Positions 23,901 to 32,766 of a stretch of DNA of 64,000 nt are shown here, in pieces. Origin of the DNA: Strigops habroptila (Eukaryota > Chordata > Aves > Psittaciformes > Psittacidae). Below the pieces are notes generated by a model. The model had not been told where the DNA came from. It worked only from the letters and a program-made list of their open reading frames with translations, and ran no database searches. A program made the position numbers and the translations under genes. The stretch covers positions 16,572,992-16,636,991 of the forward strand of contig NC_044283.2 of NCBI RefSeq assembly GCF_004027225.2. The letters are read 5' to 3'. The first letter of the stretch is position 1. Each line of letters begins with the position of its first letter.

Positions 23901-26900
23901 CCTTTTTATTGTTTTGGGTTTTTTTTTAGAGTAAATTTTGGTTAACCTGGGGCCTGTGGCAGTGCATTTATAATCTGACAGCTATTTAAGATATCATGTT
24001 AAGAAATAAGTCAGTGAAAGGGATGTTTTCAGTAGTTAATCTGTTTTTACTAATTTTGCACCTGAAGGTAGATAACACAGATGCAGAAGGAAGACTGCTG
24101 CTAGCTGATGCGCTCTGTTATGCCCACAGCTTTAATGCAAGGGCTATTGTGAATGCTGCAACACTAACAGGTAAGCAATCTCCCTCCCCTGCTCATTTTG
24201 CAAGTCAGTTCTTTGTTACTTTCATTAATTGGGCTTAGTTTCATTAACTGGGATTAGTTACAGTGTGTAGTTAAAGCCAACCTAAATTCAGAAGCAACCG
24301 AGATGATTTTACATGTTGTAGGACAACTAGCACAGCTTATGCTCTAACAACTTGTACAGTGTCTCTTGGACTCTTGAGGGTATTGGCATGTAGCAACACA
24401 GATGAACTTGGACTGGCCCAGCTGAGCTGGAATTAAGCAGGAAAGCCTGTGCAGGCTTGGATGTTTCTGCTCAGTGTTTCCCAGTGCTTCCATTTCTGAG
24501 TTAAGCCTTCCCAGCTCCTGAGGCCATATGACGCAGATACTGGTGTGCTGGTGGAAGAATCCTGCCAGATTCATATGGCACTGGCCATGGTAGAGCCAAA
24601 GTAGCTTCTTTGTGAAGGGCTTCTTGAATATTTGAGCTCTGACCTAGCCTGCACCAGCTCTTCCATCATGTGAGCTAGCTCAGCTCTCCATGATTCTAGA
24701 CAATAGAATAGGAGTCATTATCATCTTCCCAAGAATTCGTTTGACTGAAGCATCTCTTATTTTACGTGCAGTTTGCATACTTTCAGGCATAATAACATGT
24801 TCTTTAATTGTTTCATCTCTACAGTTGTATATGAACGAGGTTATAATTCAAATTTAAAACCAGCATTGTGTATGCATCTCATGAACTGCCATGGGCAACT
24901 GTAGCTGAAATGAGGGCAAACGTGGGAGAGTAGTTCAGACAGGAGTCTACTGTGTTGCTTAATGAATATACTTAAACAAAATCATTATCTTTCTATATAT
25001 TCTCTACTAGTGCTTTAAATTATGTTCCATCCATTTCACCGGTTCAAATTCTGTGGAAAATTTGACTAGACAGAAGGGAAGATGATTTTAAGATCATTTG
25101 CTTATATAAAAGTATTCTCATATAAAAGGTGTGATAGAAGTTTACTTCCACTATAGATTATTCTGTGTTTGGGATCCTTGGGCACCAGGTACAGAGGAGG
25201 AGAGCTCCTGGAGAAATTTCTTTGACATACCTTCTTGTTAAACTACTTTTTTTCTTCTTTTTTATTTCATCTCACTGAGAATTGAGTGTTTGCATTACAG
25301 AAGCAGTTCTGTGGCATCAAATAAATATGTATGTAATCCCTCTGGTTTAGGCATGGGTTAGTATCTATGCAAGTGAAATTCACGAAAGGGAAAGTATCAG
25401 CTCAAAAGTTGTACAGGTCTCTAAATTGCAAAATTTTCACTCCCTTATACGTTCTGTATGGAAACAATAAAATTGAGACTTTTGGGGGGGACACACGGCT
25501 ATTGCTGCATGCATCCTAATAGAAATATTGCTAAGAAACGTCAAGCTGAAAACAGAAAATTGTAGTTTAATGAGATAGAGTATAATTTTTTATGAATTCT
25601 TGTATTAGATTATACAGATGTTTTAACAACACTTAAACTTTTAGAAATGCAGGTGTACTAAAATCTTTAGTTCTTGCAGACTTTAGAAATTCCTGATAGT
25701 GGGAATTAAAACTGGAAAGTTCTGTGAGGAGTCAGGATGCAGAGGAATAGCTCAGGTCCACTTTGTGGTATAACCTTGAAGGTGTGTTTCTGTAGGTGCC
25801 ATGGATGTTGCACTGGGGTCTGCTGCAGCTGGAGTGTTCACAAACTCATCTTGGCTTTGGAATCACCTTTATGAGGTAGGCCAGCTGCACTGTTAAATCA
25901 TAGCAGCAATTCAGTAATAGCTGTTACTGAAAAGTTAGTGCATTACTGAAAGTCTTACTCTGTGCAGATCTAAAAGGTATATTGTTACATTTTGAAATCT
26001 GGTAGGAGTGGTGTTAGTACTGTACCAAAATAGAAAATAATTAATTTTGACTATTAATTACTAGCTCTTTAGTGAGGCTTCATATCATACAGCAAAGAGC
26101 ATACACATCATCTCAAGGATCTGCATATGCATAAGCTCTGGCTTACTGAAAGGAATTGACAGAAGTGGTAAATGCTCCATCCCTGGCGGTGTTCAAGGCC
26201 AGGTTGGGCAGAGCCTTGGGTGACATGGTCTAGTGTGAGGTGTCCCTGCCCATGGCAGGGGGGTTGGAACTAGATGATCTTAAGGTCCTTTCCAACCCAA
26301 ACCATTCTATGATTCGTTCATGTTAAAAAGAGAATTGATCTTGCTTAACAAGAACACCAAAATTCAGAGGGGCCTCGTGAGTGGCAGAAATGCGATGGCC
26401 AAAGGAAGTCTCTGAAGGGCAGATGGGGGGGGGGGGGGAAGAGAGGGGGGAAAGACAGTCTTTAGATTTTTGCCTTTTGACTAACACTGAAGTACCTAAA
26501 AAGTAGGATTCACTACTTTTGAACTACATTGTTTCATTTTGCAGTGTATTTCCAAATATCTAATGCTTTATTGGGCTAAAGATTTTTAGACTAATCAAAG
26601 CTAAACAAAAATAAGCACATGTGATTTTAGACTAATCAAAGCTAAACAAAAATAAGCACATGGGCTTATCAATGCAGTTAAAAAAAAAAAAAAAAAAGAG
26701 AGGAAAAAAAATTGCCTAAACTACTGGTGTTTGTGTTTCAGGCCAGCATTGTGACAGGAGACAGAGTTTGGAGAATGCCTCTTTTTGAGCATTACACAAA
26801 ACAAGTAACAGACTGTCCTCTTGCAGATCTGAGTAACATTGGAAAGTACAGCAGGTAAGGTGTACCGGTATCCTTCATGTGCCCCTTTCCTTCAGTGTAG

Positions 26901-27162
26901 TCCTTTAATGTTTGTGCTGGTGGTGTTGCTTTAGAAACAATACAGTTTCTCTGCTTCCCGCAGAGCTGGAGGAGCGTGCACAGCTGCGGCATTCCTAAAG
27001 GAGTTCGTGACTGCCTCCCACTGGGCTCATCTAGACATAGCTGGTGTGATGTCAAATAAAGATGAGGTGCCCTACCTTCGAAAAGGCATGGCAGGGCGGC
27101 CCACAAGAACGCTGGTGGAGTTTGCAGCTCGACTGAGCCAAGACAGTCACAATACCACATAA
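11471..27162 (+). CDS. LAP3: Leucine aminopeptidase 3 (cytosol aminopeptidase), complete 13-exon gene
   Basis: LAP3 is an M17-family hexameric di-zinc exopeptidase that removes N-terminal residues, preferably leucine, and takes part in glutathione and peptide turnover. Thirteen exons join without a break: 1560 nt, 519 residues. Zinc ligands by family alignment are Lys278, Asp283, Asp301, Asp360 and Glu362; catalytic residues are Lys290 and Arg364. The M17 signature NTDAEGR is at 358-364 and GKGVTFDSGGIS at 277-288. The N-terminal 31 residues (exon 1) are arginine-rich and lack acidic residues apart from one Asp, like a mitochondrial presequence. The internal methionine that human LAP3 has just before GLVLGIYS is absent. 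An AATAAA follows at 27429. Confidence 0.97.
11564..12209 (+). other. LAP3: LAP3 intron 1
   Basis: 646 nt. The first half is CpG island and the second half is AT-rich. No other feature is seen. Confidence 0.8.
12210..12325 (+). CDS. LAP3: LAP3 coding exon 2
   Basis: 116 nt, phase 0 in, phase 2 out. The acceptor is tttcttag and the donor is CCAT|gtaagt. It encodes [20 protein letters not shown] and [18 protein letters not shown], the start of the M17 N-terminal domain. Confidence 0.95.
12670..12724 (+). CDS. LAP3: LAP3 coding exon 3
   Basis: 55 nt, phase 2 in, phase 0 out. The acceptor is gcatcctag and the donor is TCAG|gtatga. It encodes the end of the [19 protein letters not shown] segment. 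It is the smallest exon of the gene. Confidence 0.94.
12725..14358 (+). other. LAP3: LAP3 intron 3
   Basis: 1.6 kb, non-coding. I recognise no repeat family or conserved element in it. Confidence 0.75.
14359..14464 (+). CDS. LAP3: LAP3 coding exon 4
   Basis: 106 nt, phase 0 in, phase 1 out. It encodes [20 protein letters not shown] and [15 protein letters not shown]. The donor GCAG|gttggc is weak for positions +3 to +6. Codon continuity (Ala-Val-Gly-Cys-Arg-Gln across the junction) fixes it here. Confidence 0.9.
14465..15576 (+). other. LAP3: LAP3 intron 4
   Basis: 1.1 kb of AT-rich intron with no recognised repeat. Its first bases (gttggct) resemble the first bases of the next exon (TTGGCT). 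Confidence 0.75.
15577..15736 (+). CDS. LAP3: LAP3 coding exon 5
   Basis: 160 nt, phase 1 in, phase 2 out. The acceptor is gtattttcag and the donor is GGAAG|gtgatg. It encodes [20 protein letters not shown] and [20 protein letters not shown], the linker region of M17 enzymes. Confidence 0.95.
15737..19060 (+). other. LAP3: LAP3 intron 5
   Basis: 3.3 kb, the longest LAP3 intron. More than half is an antisense CR1 LINE (16583-18425). The rest is AT-rich with no other element recognised. Confidence 0.8.
16583..18425 (-). mobile_element. CR1 LINE, long 5'-truncated copy with decayed reverse transcriptase
   Basis: Read on the minus strand, this is 1.8 kb of CR1 ORF2 followed by the 3' end. The 3' end at 16583 reads GGTCCTTTCCAACTTAAATT. 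Reverse-transcriptase landmarks remain at degenerate level: the region around 17470 matches the family's LGPVLFNIFINDLD stretch (here [14 protein letters not shown]), and 17220-17300 matches the NKGKC...DLGVLVD part. Many stops and shifts break it, so it is old and inactive. It is 5'-truncated, as most CR1 copies are. Confidence 0.85.
19061..19222 (+). CDS. LAP3: LAP3 coding exon 6
   Basis: 162 nt, phase 2 at both ends. The acceptor is tttttgtttag and the donor is ATAAG|gtaaat. It encodes [40 protein letters not shown] and [14 protein letters not shown]. The APAN motif at the domain boundary is typical of M17 enzymes. Confidence 0.95.
19223..20189 (+). other. LAP3: LAP3 intron 6
   Basis: 967 nt, non-coding; T-rich tracts near 19570. 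Nothing further is seen. Confidence 0.75.
20190..20348 (+). CDS. LAP3: LAP3 coding exon 7
   Basis: 159 nt, phase 2 at both ends. The acceptor is tctattccag and the donor is GACAG|gtacgt. It encodes [20 protein letters not shown] through [12 protein letters not shown], carrying zinc ligands Lys278 and Asp283. Confidence 0.96.
20349..21132 (+). other. LAP3: LAP3 intron 7
   Basis: 784 nt. It contains a T-rich pyrimidine run at 20602-20638. No other element is seen. Confidence 0.75.
20602..20638 (+). repeat. Poly-T/pyrimidine tract
   Basis: 37 nt of only T and C, mainly T, in LAP3 intron 7. It is about 490 nt upstream of the exon 8 acceptor, so it is not that acceptor's pyrimidine tract. Confidence 0.9.
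21133..21257 (+). CDS. LAP3: LAP3 coding exon 8
   Basis: 125 nt, phase 2 in, phase 1 out. The acceptor is gtgtgttgcag and the donor is ATTG|gtaagt. It encodes [20 protein letters not shown] and [20 protein letters not shown], with catalytic Lys290 and zinc ligand Asp301. A (GT)n run begins four bases after the donor. Confidence 0.96.
21262..21282 (+). repeat. (GT)n microsatellite beside LAP3 exon 8 donor
   Basis: About ten GT units directly after gtaa of the 5' splice site of exon 8, giving a UG-rich start to intron 8 in the transcript. Confidence 0.95.
21955..21969 (+). promoter_or_regulatory. CTCF-like binding site
   Basis: CCAGTAGAGGGCAGC matches the CTCF core consensus CCASYAGRKGGCRS at every position. 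Known genome-wide behaviour of this motif suggests a boundary or loop anchor, but occupancy is inferred from the motif only. Confidence 0.5.
22657..22745 (+). CDS. LAP3: LAP3 coding exon 9
   Basis: 89 nt, phase 1 in, phase 0 out. The acceptor is ctctctgag and the donor is ACAG|gtatgt. It encodes [20 protein letters not shown] and [10 protein letters not shown], the M17 block just before the zinc-ligand NTDAEGR. Confidence 0.96.
22746..24067 (+). other. LAP3: LAP3 intron 9
   Basis: 1.3 kb, non-coding. Open frames near 23459-23929 on both strands show no family match. No known repeat is recognised. Confidence 0.7.
24068..24170 (+). CDS. LAP3: LAP3 coding exon 10
   Basis: 103 nt, phase 0 in, phase 1 out. 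The acceptor is cacctgaag and the donor is ACAG|gtaagc. It encodes [20 protein letters not shown] and [14 protein letters not shown], holding the M17 signature with Asp360, Glu362 and Arg364. Confidence 0.97.
24171..25795 (+). other. LAP3: LAP3 intron 10
   Basis: 1.6 kb, AT-rich, with no recognised repeat or other gene. Confidence 0.75.
25796..25875 (+). CDS. LAP3: LAP3 coding exon 11
   Basis: 80 nt, phase 1 in, phase 0 out. The acceptor is tttctgtag and the donor is GAG|gtaggc. It encodes [20 protein letters not shown] and LWNHLYE. Confidence 0.95.
26155..26316 (+). repeat. CR1 LINE 3' end, young-looking copy
   Basis: 160 bp of CR1 3' end finishing CCCAAACCATTCTATGATTC. Positions 26161-26315 match the reverse complement of 32152-32306 with three mismatches, so both belong to one recent subfamily. 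Confidence 0.95.
26425..26454 (+). repeat. G-rich tract (G14 plus further G run)
   Basis: Fourteen consecutive G at 26425-26438, then aagaga and a second G run to about 26450. It could form G-quadruplexes on the LAP3 sense strand and transcript. Confidence 0.9.
26581..26663 (+). repeat. Two-copy tandem duplication, 42/41 bp
   Basis: Unit GATTTTTAGACTAATCAAAG plus CTAAACAAAAATAAGCACAT is repeated back to back; the second copy lacks one T and the last base differs. This is a recent local duplication. Confidence 0.95.
26680..26697 (+). repeat. A18 homopolymer
   Basis: Eighteen A just upstream of LAP3 exon 12, followed by a second A-rich stretch. Confidence 0.95.
26742..26854 (+). CDS. LAP3: LAP3 coding exon 12
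   Basis: 113 nt, phase 0 in, phase 2 out. The acceptor is gtgtttcag and the donor is AGCAG|gtaagg. It encodes [20 protein letters not shown] and [17 protein letters not shown]. Confidence 0.96.
26964..27162 (+). CDS. LAP3: LAP3 coding exon 13 (last)
   Basis: 199 nt, phase 2 in, stop TAA at 27160-27162. The acceptor is cttcccgcag. It encodes [40 protein letters not shown] and a tail ending in SQDSHNTT, a few residues longer than the human tail. Confidence 0.96.
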
Positions 27163-28234
27163 AATACTTATCCTAAATCATCCACTCTGCCTTAAGAAAC
27201 AAAATCTGGAAAAGTATTATTCATTTTAATTACAGCCACAAACTACAGATGCATTTTATAAATCATTACTTGGGTAAGAGTATCTCACCTTTGAGATTTC
27301 TTATCCCCTATTAAGCAGCTTAAAATAAAAAATAGTTTGAACTATTGAGATACTTAGTATCAAAACATGATGATGGAAAGCATCTGACCTCCTATTTTAT
27401 ATGTAAAGTAGGCATAATTATTGCAAACAATAAATCTCTTATTTGGGGGTGTGCGTTGATTGAGAGGATTAACAATAGATGGAGATCATAGCAGTGCCTC
27501 AGTTTGGGGTGAATCACAGGTGCTGTGAGTGGTAACTTTGTAAAGGGGTTTATAAAAGTGCTGTTCTCACATTTTTTCCTTGGAAAAACTAAAATTGCCC
27601 TTGGTGTGTGTTGAGGTAGAAATGATGGGCTCTTGCAATTAGTGGGGTTAGCCTGGCTTCAGCAGTAAATTATGTAGTGAGTCTTCAACCAGTGCCAACA
27701 CCAGTGTGTATTGTAACTGTTTTACAAAAGCTAATGACTGCAGCTTAGAGTTTGGTGGCTTTGGGGTGGGGGAACCTGCCACCATTCCACACGATGTCTG
27801 TCATCCTGCTGCTTCCCTTCCATTGGTGTGAGCCTGTCGGGCTCCAAGCAGGGATGGTATTCCCAGAATCAGTTCAAACGTCAAACAGACTTGGCGATTA
27901 CCACGTGAGGCGATGCATTCTTGAGAACTGGAGGGATCCGGGCACTTTTTGTGAAACACTGGTGCTTAACAGGTGCTGCTGAAGGGGTGCTTACCGGGCT
28001 GGGCTCTGAGAGGCGCGGCAGGCAGGGGCTGGAGAGACAGTGTCCCGCTGGGAAGCGTGGCTTGCTTTCCCTGTTTTTAATCTTACCCGTGTAACACGGC
28101 GGCGGCGCCGGCTCCGCGCGGAGGAACCGGGTCTCGGCCCTGGTGCGGCGGTCCGTGAGGCGGCGCGGGGCGGGGCCGCGCCGGTGCCCGCCCTTGGTTG
28201 CCGCCCCTCTGCGCAGGCGCGGCCGAGCTGCGCC
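27163..28234 (+). other. LAP3 3' UTR and LAP3-MED28 intergenic region
   Basis: A LAP3 poly(A) signal AATAAA is at 27429-27434, about 270 nt after the stop. The DNA then rises into the MED28 CpG island from about 28000. A 76-codon open frame at 27752 has no recognisable similarity. Confidence 0.75.
27429..27434 (+). terminator. LAP3: Candidate poly(A) signal of LAP3
   Basis: AATAAA followed after 13 nt by a GT-rich stretch (gggggtgtgcgttg), the usual downstream element of a cleavage site. Confidence 0.65.
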
Positions 28235-28393
28235 ATGGCGGGCTCGCTGAGCGGCATGTTCGGTAACCAGCCGCCGGGGCCGCCGCCGCCGGGACCCCCC
28301 GGCGGCCCCGGCCCGGCCGGCCTCATCCCGCCTCCGGCGGGGCCGCGCAATCCCAACAACACGCTGGTGGACGAGCTGGAAGCGTCCTTCGAG
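28235..28393 (+). CDS. MED28: MED28 coding exon 1
   Basis: 159 nt, 53 codons, phase 0 out at TTCGAG|gtgtgt. It encodes the Gly/Pro-rich head and VDELEASFE. The proline and glycine stretch follows the local GC bias and is the least conserved part of the protein. Confidence 0.95.
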
Positions 28394-30845
28394 GTGTGTG
28401 GGCCGGGCTGGGGGAGGCCGCGGGCGAGCGCTGCCCTCCTACTTACCTCCGCGCTTCCGCCTCTCGCAGGCCTGCTTCGCCTCGCTGGTGAGCCAGGACT
28501 ACGTGAACGGCACGGACCAGGAGGAGATCCGCACCGGTGAGGCCCCGGGGCTGCAGGTGCCCAGCGGCCGGGCCGGGCTCGGCCTTCGGGCGGTGCCGAG
28601 GTGCTGCGCTTGGCTGCTCGAAAGCCGTGGATAGGCCACGGTTTGATTGTGCGGGGCTGGGATACCAAGGGGCGCAGCTGGGGCTGACTCGCCATAAAGC
28701 TTCTTGTAAAGTTTTGTAGGTGCCTTTGGGCTTTGCCGGGAGAGTGTGTGTGCCTTGTCGTTCGAGGCTGAAAGAGGTTTAAAAGCTTTCACTTTTTATG
28801 TTTCCTTGAACGGCAACTCTTGACGTAACTTGGGATTGTTCACACCTCAAATCCTGTGTTCAGTTCTGGGCCCCTCACTACAGGAGAGACATCGAGGTGC
28901 TGGAGCAGGTCCAGAAAAGGGCAACAAAGCTGGTGAAGGGTCTGGAGCACAAGTCTTGTGAGGAACAACCTGGGGTTGTTTAGTCTCAGGAGGAGACCTT
29001 ATCTATCTCTACAGCTGTCTGAAAGGAGGATGGAGTGAGGTGGATGTTGGTCTCTTCTCCCAAGTAACAAGTCACAGAACAAGAGGAAATGGCCTCAGGT
29101 TGTGCCAGGGTAGGTTTAGATGGGATATTAGAAAAAATTCTTCACCAGAAGAGTCATCAAGCATTGGAACAGGCTGCCCAGGGAAGTGGTGGAGTCACCG
29201 TCCCTGGAGGTATTTAAAAGCCACATACATGTGGCACTTAGGGACATGGTTTAGTGGTGGTCTTGGCAATGCTGGGTTGATGGTTGGACTCCATGATCTC
29301 AAAGGTCTTTTCCAACCTAAATGATCCTATGGTTCCCAGGTGGGATGCTATTCACGTCAGTGGGAGGTTGTGTGGGTTTATGTTAGCGTGCAATGAAATA
29401 CATAGTTCAAAACCTAGGAGGCTCATGTGACACATCATGAAGCTATATGAAGCAATAATCAAAGGGGGGCAAGGAAGGCACAGACTGCTTAGTAGCAATG
29501 CTTTAAAACTTGTGTGACAGGCACCTCTAGGGCGGGCATAATCAGTTCTGAACTGGTATGAACAGGACGTTAAAACATGGCCCCTGACTACTGTTCAGAA
29601 ATGAAAAGCTTTCGAAGCTTGACCCTCAAGTGCTGTTCAAAACAAGCATAAATGCTTTTGAAAACTCCTTTCTGGCTATTGGGTCATACTCGTGTGCTGG
29701 AAAGGGGCAGCTCTTATTATCAAAGCAGTAGTGCATAATATGGGAAGGCAGAATATTCTCTTAAGTGTGCCCATATTTTAGAACGTTTCATTGAGCCTAA
29801 AATGGTTTCTTTATTCAACCAAGTGTCACGTTATTTTATCGCTCTTCGTCATTGTCAAAAATGTACTAAAACTTGGAAAAAAGAGTTGCTGTCTTGCACC
29901 TTTGAGGGAAGTTCTGAATGTTTGCAGTGTTTTACACAGAGACTTAATGCACATCCTGGATTTAGAAATACATCATTTTAATAAAGCTGAAGATTTTCTT
30001 TCTAGAAAATACTGTGGAAAGTGTTTTTAATAGCTTCTTTTTTGGAAGTTCCTCTCTCTGTTTTGTTGCTTTATGTTTAGGTGTTGATCAGTGCATCCAG
30101 AAATTTCTGGATGTTGCAAGACAAACTGAATGCTTTTTCCTACAAAAAAGACTGCAGCTATCAGTCCAGAAACCAGAGCAAGTCATTAAAGAGGTATGTT
30201 TAAATTGATTATCTCTGTTGTACTAGATCAGGTAAGCTGTGCACCAGTACTGAATCACCTCGTTCACATCAATTTTGGGTTTCTCAATGTGATGCTGTAT
30301 CTGAAGTTGTTAGAACTAGACTGTTAATATGGCTCTCACCATGAACCTGGAGACGCTAGATGCGTGCTGCACTGTGGGGTGTTGGAACATGGATGAGTTT
30401 CATTGGAAGAAACAAACCAGGTAGTTAAATTTTGCTGGAAGTAACGATCTCTGAAACATGTGTCCAAGGGGAGTAGAACTAGTGCATGAACAGCACTTTC
30501 CCTCTGTTTCATTAGACACTTTTCATTGTTAGAATCCCATTAAGATCAGCTTGAAAACTCACACTAAAAATGTTACATGTTCTTTGTGAGAGATGGTTTC
30601 TCTTCTGAAGACCATCTATTTACTAATATGCATTTTTTCATTCCTAGGATGTTTCAGAATTAAGAAATGAATTGCAGAGGAAAGAAGCATTAATTCAGAA
30701 GCATTTGGGTAAACTGCGACACTGGCAGCAGGTCCTGGAAGATATTAGTGTACAGCACAAAAAGCCTGCAGAAATGCCTCAAGGTCCATTAGCTTACCTA
30801 GAACAAGCATCTGCCAACATTCCTGCTCCAATGAAGCAAACATGA
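28235..30845 (+). CDS. MED28: Mediator complex subunit 28, complete four-exon gene
   Basis: MED28 is a metazoan Mediator subunit placed in the head module that links activators to RNA polymerase II; it was also described as magicin, binding Grb2 and merlin at the membrane. Exons 28235-28393, 28470-28536, 30081-30193 and 30648-30845 total 537 nt, 178 residues, equal to human. Residues 1-40 are a disordered Gly/Pro-rich head ([14 protein letters not shown]) that differs from mammals. From [20 protein letters not shown] onward it is almost identical to human. Helical coiled-coil segments cover about residues 45-150. The start context gccATGg is strong. FAM184B converges on it from the right. Confidence 0.97.
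28470..28536 (+). CDS. MED28: MED28 coding exon 2
   Basis: 67 nt, phase 0 in, phase 1 out. The acceptor is cctctcgcag and the donor is ACCG|gtgagg. It encodes [22 protein letters not shown], invariant in vertebrates. Intron 1 before it is only 76 nt. Confidence 0.96.
28537..30080 (+). other. MED28: MED28 intron 2
   Basis: 1.5 kb. It starts in the CpG island, then holds a 490-bp CR1 copy in the same orientation as the gene. The rest is unremarkable. Confidence 0.8.
28850..29336 (+). mobile_element. CR1 LINE, 5'-truncated, decayed ORF2 C-terminus plus 3' end
   Basis: Begins in the CR1 reverse-transcriptase C-terminal region ([25 protein letters not shown], from cagttctgggcccc), continues through [20 protein letters not shown] at about 29043, and ends TTCCAACCTAAATGATCCTATG. 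A small number of indels break the frame. It is inserted in MED28 intron 2, sense to the gene. Confidence 0.92.
30081..30193 (+). CDS. MED28: MED28 coding exon 3
   Basis: 113 nt, phase 1 in, phase 0 out. The acceptor is ttatgtttag and the donor is AAAGAG|gtatgt. It encodes [20 protein letters not shown] and [18 protein letters not shown]. Confidence 0.97.
30194..30647 (+). other. MED28: MED28 intron 3
   Basis: 454 nt, non-coding, nothing recognised. Confidence 0.8.
30648..30845 (+). CDS. MED28: MED28 coding exon 4 (last)
   Basis: 198 nt, phase 0 in, stop TGA at 30843-30845. The acceptor is cattcctag. It encodes [40 protein letters not shown] and a C-terminus [15 protein letters not shown]. 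Confidence 0.97.
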   Translation, partial: DVSELRNELQRKEALIQKHLGKLRHWQQVLEDISVQHKKPAEMPQGPLAYLEQASANIPAPMKQT

Positions 30846-30963
30846 TCTTTGATTTTACATATCTGAGTATTTTCAACAATGCAAAGCAGTAGTGTTCTTT
30901 TTACTTTGGATGCTTTTTGTATAATGGAATTTGTACTAAAAATATAAAAAGACAGTTAAGTGA

Positions 30964-30969
30964 AATAAA
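30964..30969 (+). terminator. MED28: Candidate poly(A) signal of MED28
   Basis: AATAAA about 120 nt after the stop codon; a TG/T-rich stretch follows at about 30996. Confidence 0.7.
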
Positions 30970-32149
30970 TTATCTTTTTTTTCCCAAAAAAAAGTATGGA
31001 TTGGTTTTTTATTTCAGTGGAAAATGGGCAGAGTTGCTATTTAGGATGCTTTCCGGCAGAAGTGTGTTTTCTAGAGTGCATCCTGTTCCTTCTAGGAAGG
31101 GTGGCCCCTAACTACATCTTTGCTGGTGTGATAGAAACACTTGCCAAGATTACTCTTTGGTTCTGCTGGAAGATTTAAATGTTTTGCGATCCGGTGATTA
31201 TCTGTAAGTACCACTGTAAAAACACCCTTAGGGTTGTCTGTATCTAGGTCAGATCAAGAATGTACTTTCTTTGAAGTGGACTGTCCATCCTTTCTAGACT
31301 TTGCTCACCTCAGGAAGGGGTCTTGGGATATACAAGTTTGGTTCTTAAGAGTATGAAATGGAACTGCAAAATGCAGTCTGGGGGAGTATGTAATGCAGGC
31401 CCGATGTTACTGGTGGTGTGTCTTGTCAAGCTGGTGTAGCGATGACCAAAAATACCTACCCCCAAAATAAAGGTCATGCATTGTGGATGTTGGGTCATCA
31501 GTGCTGTCCAGTCTACAGAATTGGCTTTTACTGCGGTGCGCTATTTAGTAATCTAAAAGTAGCCCAAACCAGATTTTTGGAGGTAGAAATAGCAAAGGAG
31601 TCCTGACTCTCTATTACTAGGCAACAAGCTTAATTCATCCACATAGCCAGAAAAGCCACTTTCTAAGGTCATCTTTTTGGTGGGGACAGTTAACTATTGT
31701 AATCCTGGAAATGAGAATTAGTAATTATGCATTGAGCTTTCCAGTGTGCTTTCAAAGTCTTTGGGGCAAAGTAGATGAAAATTCTAACAAAAAAACTTCG
31801 CCCTACGCGTTTCTGGTCCTCGGAAATACCAAGGCACTCCTGGGTGTTCCTGCACACAGGTTTATCCCCTTCTTGGTTACATGTATAAAAAGTGTCTTTT
31901 TGTAAAATCTGATGCCAAAGTCTCCTTCCAAACCAAGCAGTTCATTTTAGGAAAAATCCTAGACGCTGGGATGAAAGCATCGGTCTGTAGAAGCATTCTG
32001 CCCCTCTGGCACCTTTTCACCACCACTGAGGTGCAGTGGCTGTTTTGTAGTAAGTGCTTACATCTGCTGGTTCAGTTCTTGCTGGCTGTTTGCTATAAGA
32101 AGAGGTTAGGATGGAAGCGTCCCTCTTTCCACATGTGAAATTTGTTACA

Positions 32150-32445
32150 TAGAATCATAGAATGGTTTGGGTTGGAAAGGACCTTAAGATCATCTAGTTC
32201 CAACCCCCCTGCCATGGGCAGGGACACCTCACACTAGACCATGTCACCCAAGGCTCTGTCCAACCTGGCCTTGAGCACTGCCAGGGATGGAGCATTTACC
32301 ACTTCTTTGGGCAACCTGTGCCAGTGCCTCACCACCCTCACAGTGAAGAACTTCTTCCTTATATTTAACCTGGACTTCCCCTGTTTTAGTTTAAACCCAT
32401 TTCCCCTTGTCTTATTGCTACACACCTGGGCTCTGCTAGTTGAAA
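32150..32445 (-). mobile_element. CR1 LINE, 5'-truncated, young-looking copy
   Basis: On the minus strand it encodes the end of CR1 ORF2 ([51 protein letters not shown]) in one open frame of about 70 codons, then the 3' end with CAAACCATTCTATGATTCTA. Its last 155 bp are 3 mismatches from the copy at 26161-26315, in inverted orientation. Confidence 0.95.
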
Positions 32446-32760
32446 TGAAATGGCGATTCAAATCATACAGCAGTTGAGGATGAACAGTCCTGTCATAAAC
32501 ACTAGGCTGCTGGTTGCACAGTTCCCTGCCTGAGGGTTAATATCTTCATTTCTTCTTCCCTCCCGGTGATGAGTTAGCTGGATGATCTGAGAAATGTACT
32601 CATTCAGCTGCTTTGCGTTTACACGGGCGTAAGAACAATATTGAGATAAAATGTGCAAGTACTCAGTGCCCATAAATCTGGAACTCTTGAGTATTTCAGT
32701 CTCACACTTCAGCATAACATAGCGCTCTTTTGCAAAGCAGAAATCGATTTACAAGCAAGT

Positions 32761-32766
32761 TTTAAT
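32761..32766 (-). terminator. FAM184B: Possible poly(A) signal of FAM184B
   Basis: ATTAAA on the minus strand, about 630 nt after the FAM184B stop. I found no AATAAA on that strand between the stop and this point. Weak evidence. Confidence 0.3.

Larger units (their letters stand above)
25876..26741 (+). other. LAP3: LAP3 intron 11
   Basis: 866 nt crowded with simple features: a CR1 3' fragment (26155-26316), a G14 run (26425-26438), a 42/41-bp tandem duplication (26581-26663) and an A18 run (26680-26697), the last about 45 nt before the exon 12 acceptor. Confidence 0.85.
28000..28660 (+). promoter_or_regulatory. MED28: CpG island promoter of MED28
   Basis: Strongly GC- and CpG-rich block containing MED28 exons 1 and 2. 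An NRF1-like site TGCGCAGGCGCG at 28210-28221 lies 14 nt upstream of the start codon, so it is in the 5' UTR or at the transcription start. The 234-codon frame on the minus strand here is a GC-rich shadow. Confidence 0.8.

Noticed and set aside
27991-28695. 234-codon minus-strand open frame over MED28 exons 1-2
   Set aside because: GC-rich shadow of a real gene; no recognisable domain.
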